Translations under genes and position numbers: made by a program
Source of the DNA: Hymenobacter nivis
GTDB lineage: Bacteria; Bacteroidota; Bacteroidia; Cytophagales; Hymenobacteraceae
Length of the DNA stretch: 64,000 bases
Direction: 5' to 3'
Assembly (NCBI RefSeq): GCF_003149515.1
Contig: NZ_CP029145.1
Location: 248,001 to 312,000 of the forward strand
The notes under the pieces: model-generated
What the model saw: the letters and a program-made list of their open reading frames with translations, nothing else
What the model was told of the DNA's origin: nothing
The model's database searches: none
Shown here: positions 1 through 8,179 of the stretch, piece after piece
Numbering within the stretch: position 1 is the first letter of the stretch
Layout of the letters: every line of letters begins with the position of its first letter

Positions 1-186
1 GCCCGAGGCCGGTACCCGCGAATCGGAGCAGCCAATAAACAAGTAGCGCGGCTGCTGTTCGTTGGCCAGGCGCTGAAAGAATTGCGGGTCTTCCGCGTTG
101 CGGTCGGCTACCCATTGGCGGTTATTGGCCAGAATGTCATGGATACCTGAAGCAGGTTTTCCAAAGGAGAGCGAAGAGGGGTTCAT
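1..186 (-). CDS. beta-class carbonic anhydrase, N-terminal part (runs off left edge)
   Basis: Cytoplasmic zinc enzyme that interconverts CO2 and bicarbonate. The minus-strand frame opens at the ATG at 184-186 and stays open to base 1, giving 62 residues. Residues 51-60 read IGCSDSRVPA, the beta-class signature: Cys53 would be a zinc ligand and Asp55/Arg57 the conserved dyad. The later His-x-x-Cys zinc ligands lie outside the window. It sits 56 bp downstream of, and on the same strand as, a SulP transporter gene; this pairing is common and usually interpreted as coupling bicarbonate transport to hydration of CO2. Here the transporter is a pseudogene, so the enzyme may have lost its partner. 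The family call is strong; completeness cannot be judged. Confidence 0.9.
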   Translation of the reverse strand, partial: MNPSSLSFGKPASGIHDILANNRQWVADRNAEDPQFFQRLANEQQPRYLFIGCSDSRVPASG

Positions 187-242
187 GTGTACGTTGGGCG
201 TGGCGATAGCGGAATAGTTGGTAAAGTAACGGGAGAAAGAAC

Positions 243-1907
243 TTAATGGCCGGCCAGGGCCACCGTCCGCACGTCGCGCAGCTCCAGCGCGATGCCCCGC
301 GCCGGGGCCGCCCGCCGGAAAGCCTCGATTGCCTCCAGTACATCGTGGTCAATCACGTCGGAGCGCGTGCCATCGACTAGTACGCGGCTGCCCGCAGGCA
401 GTTGTTCCAGGGTAGTTATACTCATCACGAAGTAGGGTGCGGGGCTTGTCCCCGCCCGTCGTTGAACGAAAGCCGACTGAACCGTTCAAGGACGGGCGGG
501 GGCAAGCCCCGCTCCCTACTTCGTTTTCGTATTCCACTACGTGAGCAGTATACGATGCTGGCTTTGTTGAGAAACGAGACGTGCTCGGGCAGGCGCAGGT
601 GCAGAAAATTATCCGCATCGGGAGCGGTTTCGTCGCGCCGCAGGTAGGAGCCAGCCTTAGCGTTGTCCTTCAAAATGAAGAAGAAGCCTAACACCAGCCC
701 GATGCTCACGCCCTTAAGCAAATCGGTGAGCAGCACCGCCACGATGGTGAAGATGAACGGCCCGAACTGCGCCCAGCCCAGCCCAGCCGCCACTGCTGCC
801 GATAAAGCGCGGGCTTGGTCAGCTTGAAGCCCACCACCAGCAGCACCGCTGCCAGCGCCGACAGCGGAATCAGGTGCAGCACAGTGCCCAGCAGCAATAG
901 GCTCACCATCAGAAGGATGCCATGAATGAAGGCTGAGCGCTTGGTTTGTTCGCCGGCCGCGATGTTGGCCGATGAGCGCACGATAACGGCCGTGAGGGGC
1001 AAGCCGCCCAGTAGGCCGCTCACCACGTTGCCCGCGCCCTGGGCCAGCAGCTTGCGGTTGGTGGGCGTGTGGCGCTTTTGCGGGTCGAGGTTATCCACGG
1101 CCTCCACGCTGAGCAGTGTTTTGAGCGAGGCCACAATGGCGATGGTAAAGGCCACGCCGTAGGTGGCCGGATTGCGCAGGGCCCCGAAGTCGGGAAACGT
1201 CATCGCGCCCGCTAGCTGGCCCAGGGAAGAAATCACGGGCAGTGTCACCAGGTGCTCGGGGCGCACGGCCAGAGCCGGGGCCACGGCCAGTAGCAGCTGG
1301 TTGATACCCACCGCCGCCAGCACCGCCATCAGGGCGCCTAGTACCAGCCGCGCCCAGGGCTGCCGCCGCACCGGCGCGCTGTCCCAGAGTAGTATCAGCG
1401 CCAGCCCTACCCTTCCCACCAGCACCGAGCCGGGGCTGACGTGCGCCAGCGCCGCGCCAACGGCCGAAAACGTATTCTCGCCATATAAGTTGCAAAAAGT
1501 CCATGTCCTCGAAGTAGTCCCGGTCGGCCCCCAAAAAATGCTGTATCTGATTAATTATCAAGATAATGCCGATAGAAGCCAACATCCCGCGAATTACGGT
1601 TGCCGGGAAGTAGAGGGCAATGATACCCGCCCGCGCCACGCCCAGCTGCATCACGCCCGCCACCACGGTAGCCGCCAGCACCGCCGGCCACGAGCCCAGC
1701 GTCGAAATAGCTGCCAGCATAATGGTGGTGAGGCCCGCCGCCGGTCCGCTCACGCTCATCGCCGAGCCGCTGAGCACGCTCACCAGCAGGCCCCCCACAA
1801 TGCCCGAAACCAGCCCCGCCAGCAGCGGCGCGCCCGAGGCCAGGGAGATGCCCAAACACAGCGATAACGCTGCCAAAATACCACCAGCCCCGCCGGCGTG
1901 TCCTAGC
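243..1907 (-). pseudogene. SulP-family anion/bicarbonate transporter, decayed
   Basis: Inner-membrane SLC26/SulP transporter with a C-terminal STAS domain, recognisable in several reading frames. The N-terminal part contains LCLGISLASGAP and SGPAAGLTTIMLAA, both typical of the family. Lesions seen, in gene order: an in-frame TAG at 1903-1905 just before DTPAGLVVF; a missing T near 1877 that breaks VVFLAALSLCLG; a one-base loss near 1480 between LIWRE and NTFSAVGAALAHV; a 5-bp tandem duplication (CAGCC three times, 773-787) before WAQFGPFIF; and a 136-bp repeat at 417-552 between FLNKASI and TTLEQLPAG in the STAS domain. The true start cannot be fixed because of the first lesions. Single-base lesions could be assembly errors, but the inserted element could not. 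Formerly probably co-transcribed with the carbonic anhydrase downstream. Confidence 0.88.
417..552. mobile_element. MITE-like palindromic element, family 1 copy 1, inserted in SulP gene
   Basis: 136-bp element with terminal inverted repeats: it begins TATACTCATCACG and ends GTGAGCAGTATA. The interior holds two near-complementary GC-rich arms (core GCGGGGCTTGTCCCCGCCC and its complement) around a central GTTGAACG...CGTTCAAGG segment, so a transcript would fold into a long hairpin. A nearly identical 136-bp copy lies at 6272-6407 in the opposite orientation. Removing 134 bp and keeping one TA restores an in-frame Ile-Val-Thr-Thr junction in the SulP STAS domain, which supports insertion at a TA dinucleotide. 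No transposase is encoded. Confidence 0.85.
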
Positions 1908-2138
1908 CGAGGATGCTGAGGCGGGAGGGGGTAGGGGCCCCTGAGGTTGGGGGCGCAGAGCGGGCGGGGCGCGCCGGTAGCGGCGCGGAACTAACCTGAG
2001 TTATACGAGTAAGAAGGGTACTTGAGCCCAGCCCTGATTACCGGGGGCTAGTTTAATTAGTGTAAGTCTACTGCCGCGTAATTAAGATGAAGTTAAAAGG
2101 GAATTAAAATTACTAACCACTTGATAATGAATGATAAT

Positions 2139-3554
2139 TTAAGCTAGGTTCTTCGGCGGGGCCGGCCATTCCAGCCACACGCGGGTGCCCCGGCCGGGCT
2201 CGCTGGCCAGGCGCACCGCGCCTCCGTGCAGGGCCATGATGCGCGCCGTGAGCGGCAGCCCGATGCCGTGGCCCGGCACCGCCCGCGCCGCCGCCGCCCG
2301 AAAAAACGGCACGAACACTTGCTCCAAATCGGTGGGCGACAGGCCGAGGCCTTCGTCGGTTACCAGCAGGGTAGGGCGGCCAGCGGGTAGGGCCAGCGTG
2401 GCCGTGACGGGCTGCCCGCCAGCCGCCGAAAATTTGCAGGCATTATCCAGCACGTTGAGCATGGCCGAGAGCAATAGTGGCTCGTTGCCGAGCACCACGA
2501 GGGCCCCGGCCTCCGCGCTTTCGCCCAGGTCCAGGTCCACGCGGCTGGTGGGGTAGCGGCGGCCCACTTGCTCGTGGGCTAGCAGCAGCAGCTCGCCCAG
2601 GTCCACGGGCCGTAGGGGTAGCTGCGAGGGGTCGCCCGAGGCCTGGGCGATTTGCAGCAGGCCGTTGGTGAGGCTGGTGAGCTGCCGGGCTGCGTCGAGG
2701 GTGCGCTGAAGCACGCGGCGGTACTCGGTAGCGGGCCGCTCGGCTTGCAGCAGGGCCACTTCCAGCTCGCCGGTGAGGGCCGTGAGGGGCGTGCGCAGTT
2801 CGTGCGAAGCATCGCGCACGAAAGTGCGCTGGCCGGCAAAGGCCGCTTCGAGGCGGTCGAGCAGCTGGTTGAAGCGCTGGGCCAGCCGGCCCAGCTCGTC
2901 GGCCGGGCCGGCGGCGTGGCTCAGGCGCTGGCCCAGGTCCGAGGCCGTGATGCCGTCCACTTCGCCCACCATGCGGCGCAGCGGGCGCAGGGCCTGGCCC
3001 GCGAACACCCAGCCGCCTACCCCTGCGAAAACCACCGCCGCCAGTAGGCCCGCCCCCAGCACCCGGCGCAGCCCGCGCAGCTGCTCGCGGCCGTCTTCGT
3101 CCACCGATGAAGCCAGCACGATGAGGTCGCCCAGGCGCGGGTCAGCGTAGCGCAGCCCCACGGTTTCGTGAAAATCGTGCTCCGGCTCCAGCACTGCCCG
3201 GCCCGTGCGGCGCACCTCGTGCAGCCAGGCAGCCGGCACCCGGTGGCTAGTCGCACGCTGTCCCTCCCGAAACACTAGGCGCCCCGCCGTGTCGTACACC
3301 TGCCCCTCCTCGTCGGGCAGCGTGCGATAGAGCTGCCGCAAGTAGCGCCGGTAGGAAGCCGCCTGGCCTGAGTCGGCCCGCGCCTGCCCGTCGGCGTACA
3401 CGTGCCCCATCACTTCGGCCCGGCTAAACAGGCTTTGGGTGAACACTTCGCGCCGCGACTGCCGGGTGAAAAAATAAATTGCGGCCAGTAGCAGCACCAG
3501 CGTCACCACCAGTAGCCCTCCGAACTGTAAGGCTAGGCGCAAGCGAATGGACAT
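2139..3554 (-). CDS. sensor histidine kinase (HAMP-HisKA-HATPase)
   Basis: Membrane sensor kinase of 471 residues that autophosphorylates on His and passes phosphate to a response regulator. Transmembrane segments lie at about 8-29 and 164-185 around a periplasmic sensor region; HAMP follows to about 238. The H-box is FVRDASHELRTPL with phospho-acceptor His251. ATP-binding motifs are the N-box LDNACKF (Asn371), DEGLGL (400-405) and GHGIGL (428-433). The architecture matches kinases paired with OmpR-type regulators. The likely partner is the regulator at 6493-7170, same strand, about 2.9 kb upstream, with icd, tetR and a MITE-like element between them, so the pair no longer looks like an operon. 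The periplasmic signal is not identifiable. Confidence 0.93.
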   Translation of the reverse strand: MSIRLRLALQFGGLLVVTLVLLLAAIYFFTRQSRREVFTQSLFSRAEVMGHVYADGQARADSGQAASYRRYLRQLYRTLPDEEGQVYDTAGRLVFREGQRATSHRVPAAWLHEVRRTGRAVLEPEHDFHETVGLRYADPRLGDLIVLASSVDEDGREQLRGLRRVLGAGLLAAVVFAGVGGWVFAGQALRPLRRMVGEVDGITASDLGQRLSHAAGPADELGRLAQRFNQLLDRLEAAFAGQRTFVRDASHELRTPLTALTGELEVALLQAERPATEYRRVLQRTLDAARQLTSLTNGLLQIAQASGDPSQLPLRPVDLGELLLLAHEQVGRRYPTSRVDLDLGESAEAGALVVLGNEPLLLSAMLNVLDNACKFSAAGGQPVTATLALPAGRPTLLVTDEGLGLSPTDLEQVFVPFFRAAAARAVPGHGIGLPLTARIMALHGGAVRLASEPGRGTRVWLEWPAPPKNLA

Positions 3555-3598
3555 AAGATTTTTAATTGAAAATGAATGCGTTAGTAGGAAAAAATTAG

Positions 3599-3777
3599 GC
3601 GGTCACGCTGCGTTTGTCGAAACATCTTTTATTCGGGGTTAATTGAAACATTTAGAGTTAGTTATGAAATATATACTTTAACAATCTCAGCATGGCCGTC
3701 TGTTTTAACAATAAGCTATTTATCAACGGGTACTTACCTGCGCGGTAGAGCTGTTTCGACAAGCACAGCGTGACCGC
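3599..3777. repeat. inverted-repeat element (family 2) with AT-rich interior
   Basis: Two 26-base arms (3599-3624 and 3752-3777) are complementary apart from three positions; the left arm starts GCGGTCACGCTG and continues TTGTCGAAACA. They enclose about 127 bp of AT-rich DNA. The arms resemble the GTCATGCTGAGC...TTGTCGAAGCATC repeats elsewhere in the window. It fills most of the 393-bp gap between the kinase gene and icd. Confidence 0.75.
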
Positions 3778-3885
3778 TTTTTTTGGGTTTTTAAAAAGCT
3801 TCAATTAGTAAAAACCTGCTTCAACAAACCATATTAATTTTACTATTCTTTTTGAAAGTAAAACTATCAAAACAAAAAGTAGTCG

Positions 3886-3893
3886 TAAGTTTG
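3886..3893 (+). promoter_or_regulatory. candidate -7 box for icd
   Basis: TAAGTTTG matches the Bacteroidota -7 consensus TAnnTTTG, 55 bp before the icd ATG. No convincing -33 TTG at the usual spacing was seen, so this is a partial match only. Confidence 0.4.
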
Positions 3894-3947
3894 TGCCGTT
3901 GAAACGGCTTTGTCAGCCTTCGCTTCACCCTTAACGCTACCCTCTCA

Positions 3948-5420
3948 ATGCAGCCCAAAGTACCCATCACCGTTGCTACTGGCGACGGCATCGGCCCCGA
4001 AATTATGACCCAGACCCTGCGCGTGCTCGAAGCCGCGGGGGCCGCCATCGCCCCGGAGTTTATCGAGGTGGGCGAGCAGGTGTACCGCGCCGGCCACAGC
4101 TCCGGCATCCTGCCCTCGGCTTGGGATTCGCTGCGGCGCACGCAGGTGCTGCTGAAAGCGCCCATCACCACGCCGCTGGGCGGAGGCTACAAAAGCCTGA
4201 ACGTGACGCTGCGTAAAACCCTGGGCCTGTACGCCAATGTGCGGCCGAGCCGCAGCTTGTTTCCGGCCGTGGCCACGCGCTTCCCCGACCTCGACGTGGT
4301 GATTATCCGCGAGAACGAGGAGGATTTGTACGCCGGCATCGAGCATCAGCAAACGCCCGATGTGGTGCAGTGCCTCAAGCTGGTGTCGCGGCCGGGCTGC
4401 GAGAAAATCGTGCGCTACGCCTTTGAGTATTGCCGCCTGCACGGCCGGCGCAAGCTCACGTGCATGACCAAGGACAATATTATGAAGCTCACCGACGGCC
4501 TCTTTCACCGGGTGTATACGGAGGTGGGCCAGGAGTACCCCGATATCGAGCAGGAGCACCAGATTATTGATATTGGCACCGCCCGGCTGGCCGACACGCC
4601 TGAGCGCTACGACGTGGTGGTGACCCTGAACCTGTACGGCGACATTATTTCGGACGTGGTGGCGCAAGTGGCCGGCTCGGTGGGCCTGGCTGGCTCGGCC
4701 AACGTGGGCGACCACGGGGCCCTGTTCGAGGCCATTCACGGTTCGGCCCCTGACATTGCGGGCCAGAACATTGCCAATCCCTCGGGCCTGCTGCAGGCGG
4801 CCGTGCTGATGCTGGTGCACATCGGGCAGGGCGAGGTAGCGGCGCGGGTCCACAACGCCTGGCTCCGCGCCCTGGAAGACGGCTACCACACGGCCGACAT
4901 CTACCAGCCCGGCACCAGCCAGGAAAAGGTGGGCACGGTAGGCTTCGCCGATGCCGTGATTGCCCGCCTGGGCCAGCTGCCCCAGCACCTGCGGCCCTTC
5001 CAGGCCGGCCCAGCCGCCGAGCAGAAGCCGATGGTGCTGACCCCGCGCCATGTGGGCGTGCAGCAGCTGGTAGGTATTGACGTGTTTTTGCGTTGGGATG
5101 GCACCGACCCCAACGAGCTGGGCCAGCAGCTGGAAATGCTCACCGGCCACCGGCTGCAACTCAAGCTCATCACCAACCGCGGCGTGAAGGTGTACCCCGA
5201 GGGCCACCCCGAAACGTTCTGCACCGACCACTGGCGCTGCCGCTTCGTGGCCGCCACCGCCCGCGTGAGCGATGGGCAGCTCGGCTACACCCCCGTGCCG
5301 TTTGCCGACGTGCTGGCCCTGCTGCACCGCCTGGCCGATTTCAACCTCTACATCATCAAAACCGAAAACCTGTACCTTTTCGACGGCGAGCGCGCCTTCT
5401 CGCTGGGGCAAGGCGAGTAG
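3948..5420 (+). CDS. icd: NADP-dependent isocitrate dehydrogenase, long (Thermus-type) form
   Basis: Oxidatively decarboxylates isocitrate to 2-oxoglutarate in the TCA cycle, in the cytoplasm. The 490-residue protein has the isocitrate/isopropylmalate dehydrogenase fold: TGDGIGPEI near the N-terminus, the substrate-binding segment KSLNVTLRKTLGLYANVRP, IIRENEEDLYAGIEH, and the metal/substrate region NLYGDIISDVVAQVAGSVGL, then HGSAPDIAGQNIANPSG. After about residue 350 there is an extra C-terminal domain of roughly 140 residues, as in the Thermus-type enzyme and unlike the E. coli form of about 416 residues. It begins at the first ATG after an AT-rich leader. A TetR gene follows 93 bp downstream. 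Confidence 0.93.
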   Translation: MQPKVPITVATGDGIGPEIMTQTLRVLEAAGAAIAPEFIEVGEQVYRAGHSSGILPSAWDSLRRTQVLLKAPITTPLGGGYKSLNVTLRKTLGLYANVRPSRSLFPAVATRFPDLDVVIIRENEEDLYAGIEHQQTPDVVQCLKLVSRPGCEKIVRYAFEYCRLHGRRKLTCMTKDNIMKLTDGLFHRVYTEVGQEYPDIEQEHQIIDIGTARLADTPERYDVVVTLNLYGDIISDVVAQVAGSVGLAGSANVGDHGALFEAIHGSAPDIAGQNIANPSGLLQAAVLMLVHIGQGEVAARVHNAWLRALEDGYHTADIYQPGTSQEKVGTVGFADAVIARLGQLPQHLRPFQAGPAAEQKPMVLTPRHVGVQQLVGIDVFLRWDGTDPNELGQQLEMLTGHRLQLKLITNRGVKVYPEGHPETFCTDHWRCRFVAATARVSDGQLGYTPVPFADVLALLHRLADFNLYIIKTENLYLFDGERAFSLGQGE

Positions 5421-5513
5421 GCCAGCGGGCTGCGGGGGGGAGGCAGAATTTCTGGCGTATTACGTTATTTGGAGCGGGGTTCTCCTTTTCCCCACCTTAG
5501 TCCTGCCCACTTT

Positions 5514-6194
5514 ATGAATGCCACGATTCGCCTTGAGCTGAACGACAAGCTGTACCTGCGCGATCCGCAGGACACTGATCTGGGCCGCCGGCTGGTGGCC
5601 GAAAGCGTGCGGCTGATTGATGAAATCGGCTTCGAGCAGTTCACTTTCAAGAAGCTGGCCCAGCGCATCGAATCCACGGAGGCGTCGCTCTACCGCTATT
5701 TTGAGAACAAGCACAAGCTGCTGGTGTACCTGGTGAGCTGGTACTGGGCCTGGCTGGGCTACCAGATTCGGTTCCATACCCACAACGTATCCGACGCCCA
5801 CGACCGCCTGCGCCTGATTCTGGGCATCCTCACCCAGGCGCACACCAGCGACCCGGCCACGACCCAGCTCGACGAGGCCGCCCTCTACCGAATCGTGGTC
5901 AGCGAAGCCTCCAAAGCCTACCTCACCAAGGATGTGGACTTGGACAACCAAGCCGGGCTATTTCGGGAATATAAGCGGCTGGTAGCCAGTATTGCCGAGG
6001 TGGTGCGCGAGATTAACCCCGCCTATCCCTACCCCCTCGCCCTGGTCAGCACCCTGCTCGAATCGGCGCGCAAGCAGCTGTTCTTTGCCCAGCACCTGCC
6101 TTCGCTCACCGACGCAGCCACCCGCCAAGGCGAGCAAAACGCCATCTACGACTTTCTGCTGAAGCTGGCTTTTGCCGCGCTGAACCAAGCTTAG
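5514..6194 (+). CDS. TetR/AcrR-family transcriptional regulator
   Basis: Cytoplasmic DNA-binding regulator of 226 residues. The N-terminal helix-turn-helix region reads LIDEIGFEQFTFKKLAQRI then STEASLYRYFENKHKLL, the classic TetR pattern; the remainder is an all-helical ligand and dimerisation domain. I chose the ATG at 5514 (MNATIRLELNDKLYLRD), because the protein is recognisable from there and an upstream in-frame ATG at 5469 adds only low-complexity residues. It follows icd on the same strand by 93 bp, so co-transcription is possible. A perfect 10-bp palindrome lies 50 bp after the stop. The ligand and targets are unknown. Confidence 0.88.
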   Translation: MNATIRLELNDKLYLRDPQDTDLGRRLVAESVRLIDEIGFEQFTFKKLAQRIESTEASLYRYFENKHKLLVYLVSWYWAWLGYQIRFHTHNVSDAHDRLRLILGILTQAHTSDPATTQLDEAALYRIVVSEASKAYLTKDVDLDNQAGLFREYKRLVASIAEVVREINPAYPYPLALVSTLLESARKQLFFAQHLPSLTDAATRQGEQNAIYDFLLKLAFAALNQA

Positions 6195-6244
6195 CCGGAC
6201 GACAGTAAGTACCAATCACCGACTCCTAAAATGCCCGTTATGCC

Positions 6245-6269
6245 CGAATTAATTATGCATTAATTCGGA
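6245..6269. other. perfect AT-rich palindrome downstream of the TetR gene
   Basis: CCGAATTAAT (6245-6254) and its exact complement ATTAATTCGG (6260-6269) are separated by five bases. It lies immediately before a MITE-like element. It could be an operator or a weak hairpin; there is no T-tract to support a terminator. Confidence 0.5.
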
Positions 6270-6271
6270 TA

Positions 6272-6407
6272 TATACTGCTCACGAAGTGGAATGCGAAAA
6301 CGGAGTAAGGTGCGGGGCTTGTCCCCGCCCGTCCTTGAACGGTTCAGTCAGCTTTCGTTCAACGACGGGCGGGGACAAGCCCCGCACCCTACTTCATGAC
6401 GAGTATA
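6272..6407. mobile_element. MITE-like palindromic element, family 1 copy 2
   Basis: Same 136-bp element as at 417-552, in the opposite orientation, with ends TATACTGCTCACG and TGACGAGTATA. Only a few bases differ between the copies, indicating recent spread. It lies between tetR and the response regulator, within the stretch that separates the two-component partners. Flanking TA dinucleotides fit a TA target. Confidence 0.85.
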
Positions 6408-6492
6408 ATAGACTAATTATCGATAAATAAGCTATCAAATAAGGGCTGCTTAAAGGCCTCCGCTAAGGGCTTAATAATTAACCACCAGATCC

Positions 6493-7170
6493 TTATTCTT
6501 TGCGCAGCATGTAGCCCATGCCCACTAGCGTGTGGATGAGCTTGGTGTCGAAGCCTTTGTCGATTTTTTTGCGCAGGAAGTTGATGTACACGTCCACCAC
6601 GTTCGAGCCGGTGTCGAAGCTCAGGTCCCAGACGTGCTCCAGCAAATCGGCGCGGCTCACCACCCGGTTTTGGTGGCGCAGCAGGTATTCGAGCAACGCA
6701 AACTCGCGGGCCGTGAGCTGCACGGCCTGGCCAGCGCGCGTCACGCGCTTGGCGGCGGGGTCGAGGGTGAGGTCGGCCAGGTGCAGGGGGGCGGCTAAGG
6801 CGGGGGCCTCGGTGCGGCGGCGCACCAGGGCCCGCAGGCGCGCCAGCAGCTCCTCGAAGGCGAAGGGCTTCACGAGGTAGTCGTCGGCCCCAGCGTCGAG
6901 GCCCCGGATTTTATCGTCCGTCTCGCCCAGCGCCGTCAGCATCAGGATGGGTATGCCCGCGTCGTGGGCCCGCACCTGGCGGCACACTTCCAGCCCGCTC
7001 AGCCCCGGCAGCAGCTGGTCGAGGATGAGGCAGTCGTAGCGCGTGGCCTGGGCGCGGGTGAGGCCCAGCAGGCCGTCGGCGGCCAGGTCCACGGTGTAGC
7101 CCTGCTCGCGGAGGCCCTGGTGCAGGAATGCGGCCACGGAAGGTTCGTCTTCGACTAATAGAATGCGCAT
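6493..7170 (-). CDS. OmpR/PhoB-family response regulator
   Basis: Two-component response regulator of 225 residues. The receiver domain shows MRILLVEDEPS, the phospho-acceptor Asp51 in CLILDQLLPG, and the conserved Lys in DDYLVKPFAF. The C-terminal winged-helix domain includes LTAREFALLEYLL, SFDTGSNVVDVYINFLRKKI and IHTLVGMGYML, typical of OmpR/PhoB. I chose the ATG at 7170 because the receiver domain begins there; an upstream frame extension adds eight unconserved residues. The probable kinase partner is at 2139-3554 on the same strand. It is divergent from the GAF-domain gene, with 122 bp between the start codons. Confidence 0.92.
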   Translation of the reverse strand: MRILLVEDEPSVAAFLHQGLREQGYTVDLAADGLLGLTRAQATRYDCLILDQLLPGLSGLEVCRQVRAHDAGIPILMLTALGETDDKIRGLDAGADDYLVKPFAFEELLARLRALVRRRTEAPALAAPLHLADLTLDPAAKRVTRAGQAVQLTAREFALLEYLLRHQNRVVSRADLLEHVWDLSFDTGSNVVDVYINFLRKKIDKGFDTKLIHTLVGMGYMLRKE

Positions 7171-7292
7171 ACAATTGGCTAGTGGGGGGGGCAAAGGAAC
7201 GCACCGGCCGCTCAGGGCGGGCCCCAGGCTTATTTAAAGCTCCGCCGTAAACTGAACTTTAGGATTGCCTTTGTGCTTAGCCAGGAAAATAT

Positions 7293-8027
7293 ATGGCTAA
7301 CCCGTCCGCGCACCCCGACCTGATTCCCACCTACGAGCCCCATCGCCTGGAGGCCCTGCGGCCCTACCAGGTGCTGAGCGTGCCCGGCCAGCAGCTCTTC
7401 AACGACCTGGTGGGCATTGTGGCCAAGCTCTTTGGCGTGCCCGTAGCCCTGGTTTCGCTGGTGGGGGCCGACGAAGTCGTCTTCGCCGGCAACGTGGGCC
7501 TGCCCGGCCTTGAGCGGGTAGCGCGGCCCGACAGCCTGTGCTCGGTGGCCATTTTGCAAGACGGCGCGACGGTATACGAAAACCTGCTGGCGCGCCCCTG
7601 CCACCTCACCAGCCCCGGCGCGGCGGCGGCGCTGGACCTGCAGTTCTACGCCGGCCAGCCCCTGCGCTCGGCCGACGGCTTCCCCATCGGCACGCTGTGC
7701 GTGATGGACCACGCGCCGCGCGTGTTTTCGGCCGAGGAAAGCGTGCTGCTGGCCAGTCTCGGCGACGTGGCCACGGCCTTGCTCGACCTGCGCGTAACCT
7801 TGGAAACTAACCCTGGCCTGGCCGATGCCCTGCGCCAGCGCGTCGACGCGCGCATCGACCAGTCACTCACCCGCATTGACACCCTGGCCTCGCTCCAGCA
7901 GTGGGAAAGCGCGCCCGACACCGAGGCCGCCCTTAGCTACCGCCGCTCCAGCCGCGAAGAGGCCACCCAGGTGGTGCGCGTGCTGCACGCCGAGCTGCGC
8001 CAAACCCTGGCCGACCTGCACCGCTAG
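7293..8027 (+). CDS. GAF-domain protein
   Basis: Soluble protein of 244 residues. Residues about 25-170 form a GAF domain: FNDLVGIVAKLFGVPVALVS, SLCSVAILQDGATVYENLLA and LQFYAGQPLRSADGFPIGTL are characteristic of bacterial GAF proteins that bind small molecules or sense redox state. The remaining 70 or so residues are helical and charged, perhaps a coiled coil. There is no catalytic or DNA-binding domain, so it probably works as a stand-alone sensor or with a partner. It is divergent from the OmpR-type regulator. Function beyond the domain is unknown. Confidence 0.82.
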   Translation: MANPSAHPDLIPTYEPHRLEALRPYQVLSVPGQQLFNDLVGIVAKLFGVPVALVSLVGADEVVFAGNVGLPGLERVARPDSLCSVAILQDGATVYENLLARPCHLTSPGAAAALDLQFYAGQPLRSADGFPIGTLCVMDHAPRVFSAEESVLLASLGDVATALLDLRVTLETNPGLADALRQRVDARIDQSLTRIDTLASLQQWESAPDTEAALSYRRSSREEATQVVRVLHAELRQTLADLHR

Positions 8028-8047
8028 CACCGGGGCCCCCGCCGCCT

Positions 8048-8055
8048 TACCTTTG
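8048..8055 (+). promoter_or_regulatory. candidate -7 box for the riboswitch transcript
   Basis: TACCTTTG matches TAnnTTTG exactly and lies 28 bp before the first paired base of the SAM riboswitch candidate, a suitable spacing for a transcript that includes the whole aptamer. Confidence 0.5.
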
Positions 8056-8083
8056 CCCGGCAATGTGCGGTGCGCCGCGGGTT

Positions 8084-8179
8084 GTTTTTATAAAGAGGCG
8101 CCGAGAGACAGGCTCGTTGACGCGCCGGCAACCCCCCGCCTTTGGCGGGCCCGGTGCCAAGGCCTGGTTCTATAAAAAC
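8084..8179 (+). promoter_or_regulatory. SAM-I (S-box) riboswitch candidate
   Basis: S-adenosylmethionine-binding leader RNA. The closing stem P1 is a perfect 9-bp pairing of GTTTTTATA (8084-8092) with TATAAAAAC (8171-8179). Inside it are the S-box landmarks in order: an AGAGGCGCCGAGAGACAGGC segment, GTTGACGCGCCGGCAACC with the conserved GCAACC, a short hairpin CCCGCC-TTT-GGCGGG, and GGTGCCAAGGCC with the conserved GGTGCCAA. GAGAGA replaces the commoner GAGGGA. The next gene on this strand is an APC permease whose start lies 242 bp downstream; a small GCCAGC-TGTA-GCTGGC hairpin (8220-8235) lies between, but no clear terminator. I infer that it reduces permease expression when SAM is plentiful. 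Confidence 0.8.

Noticed and set aside
3752..3780. T7-ended hairpin as terminator for the kinase gene.
   Set aside because: The kinase is transcribed away from it and icd starts after it; the feature is the right arm of an inverted repeat.
3945..5411. A 488-codon open frame on the opposite strand of icd, and similar long antisense frames in topB, cobQ and the T9SS gene.
   Set aside because: They mirror real genes with recognised domains, are low-complexity His/Gly/Arg-rich and arise from high GC content.
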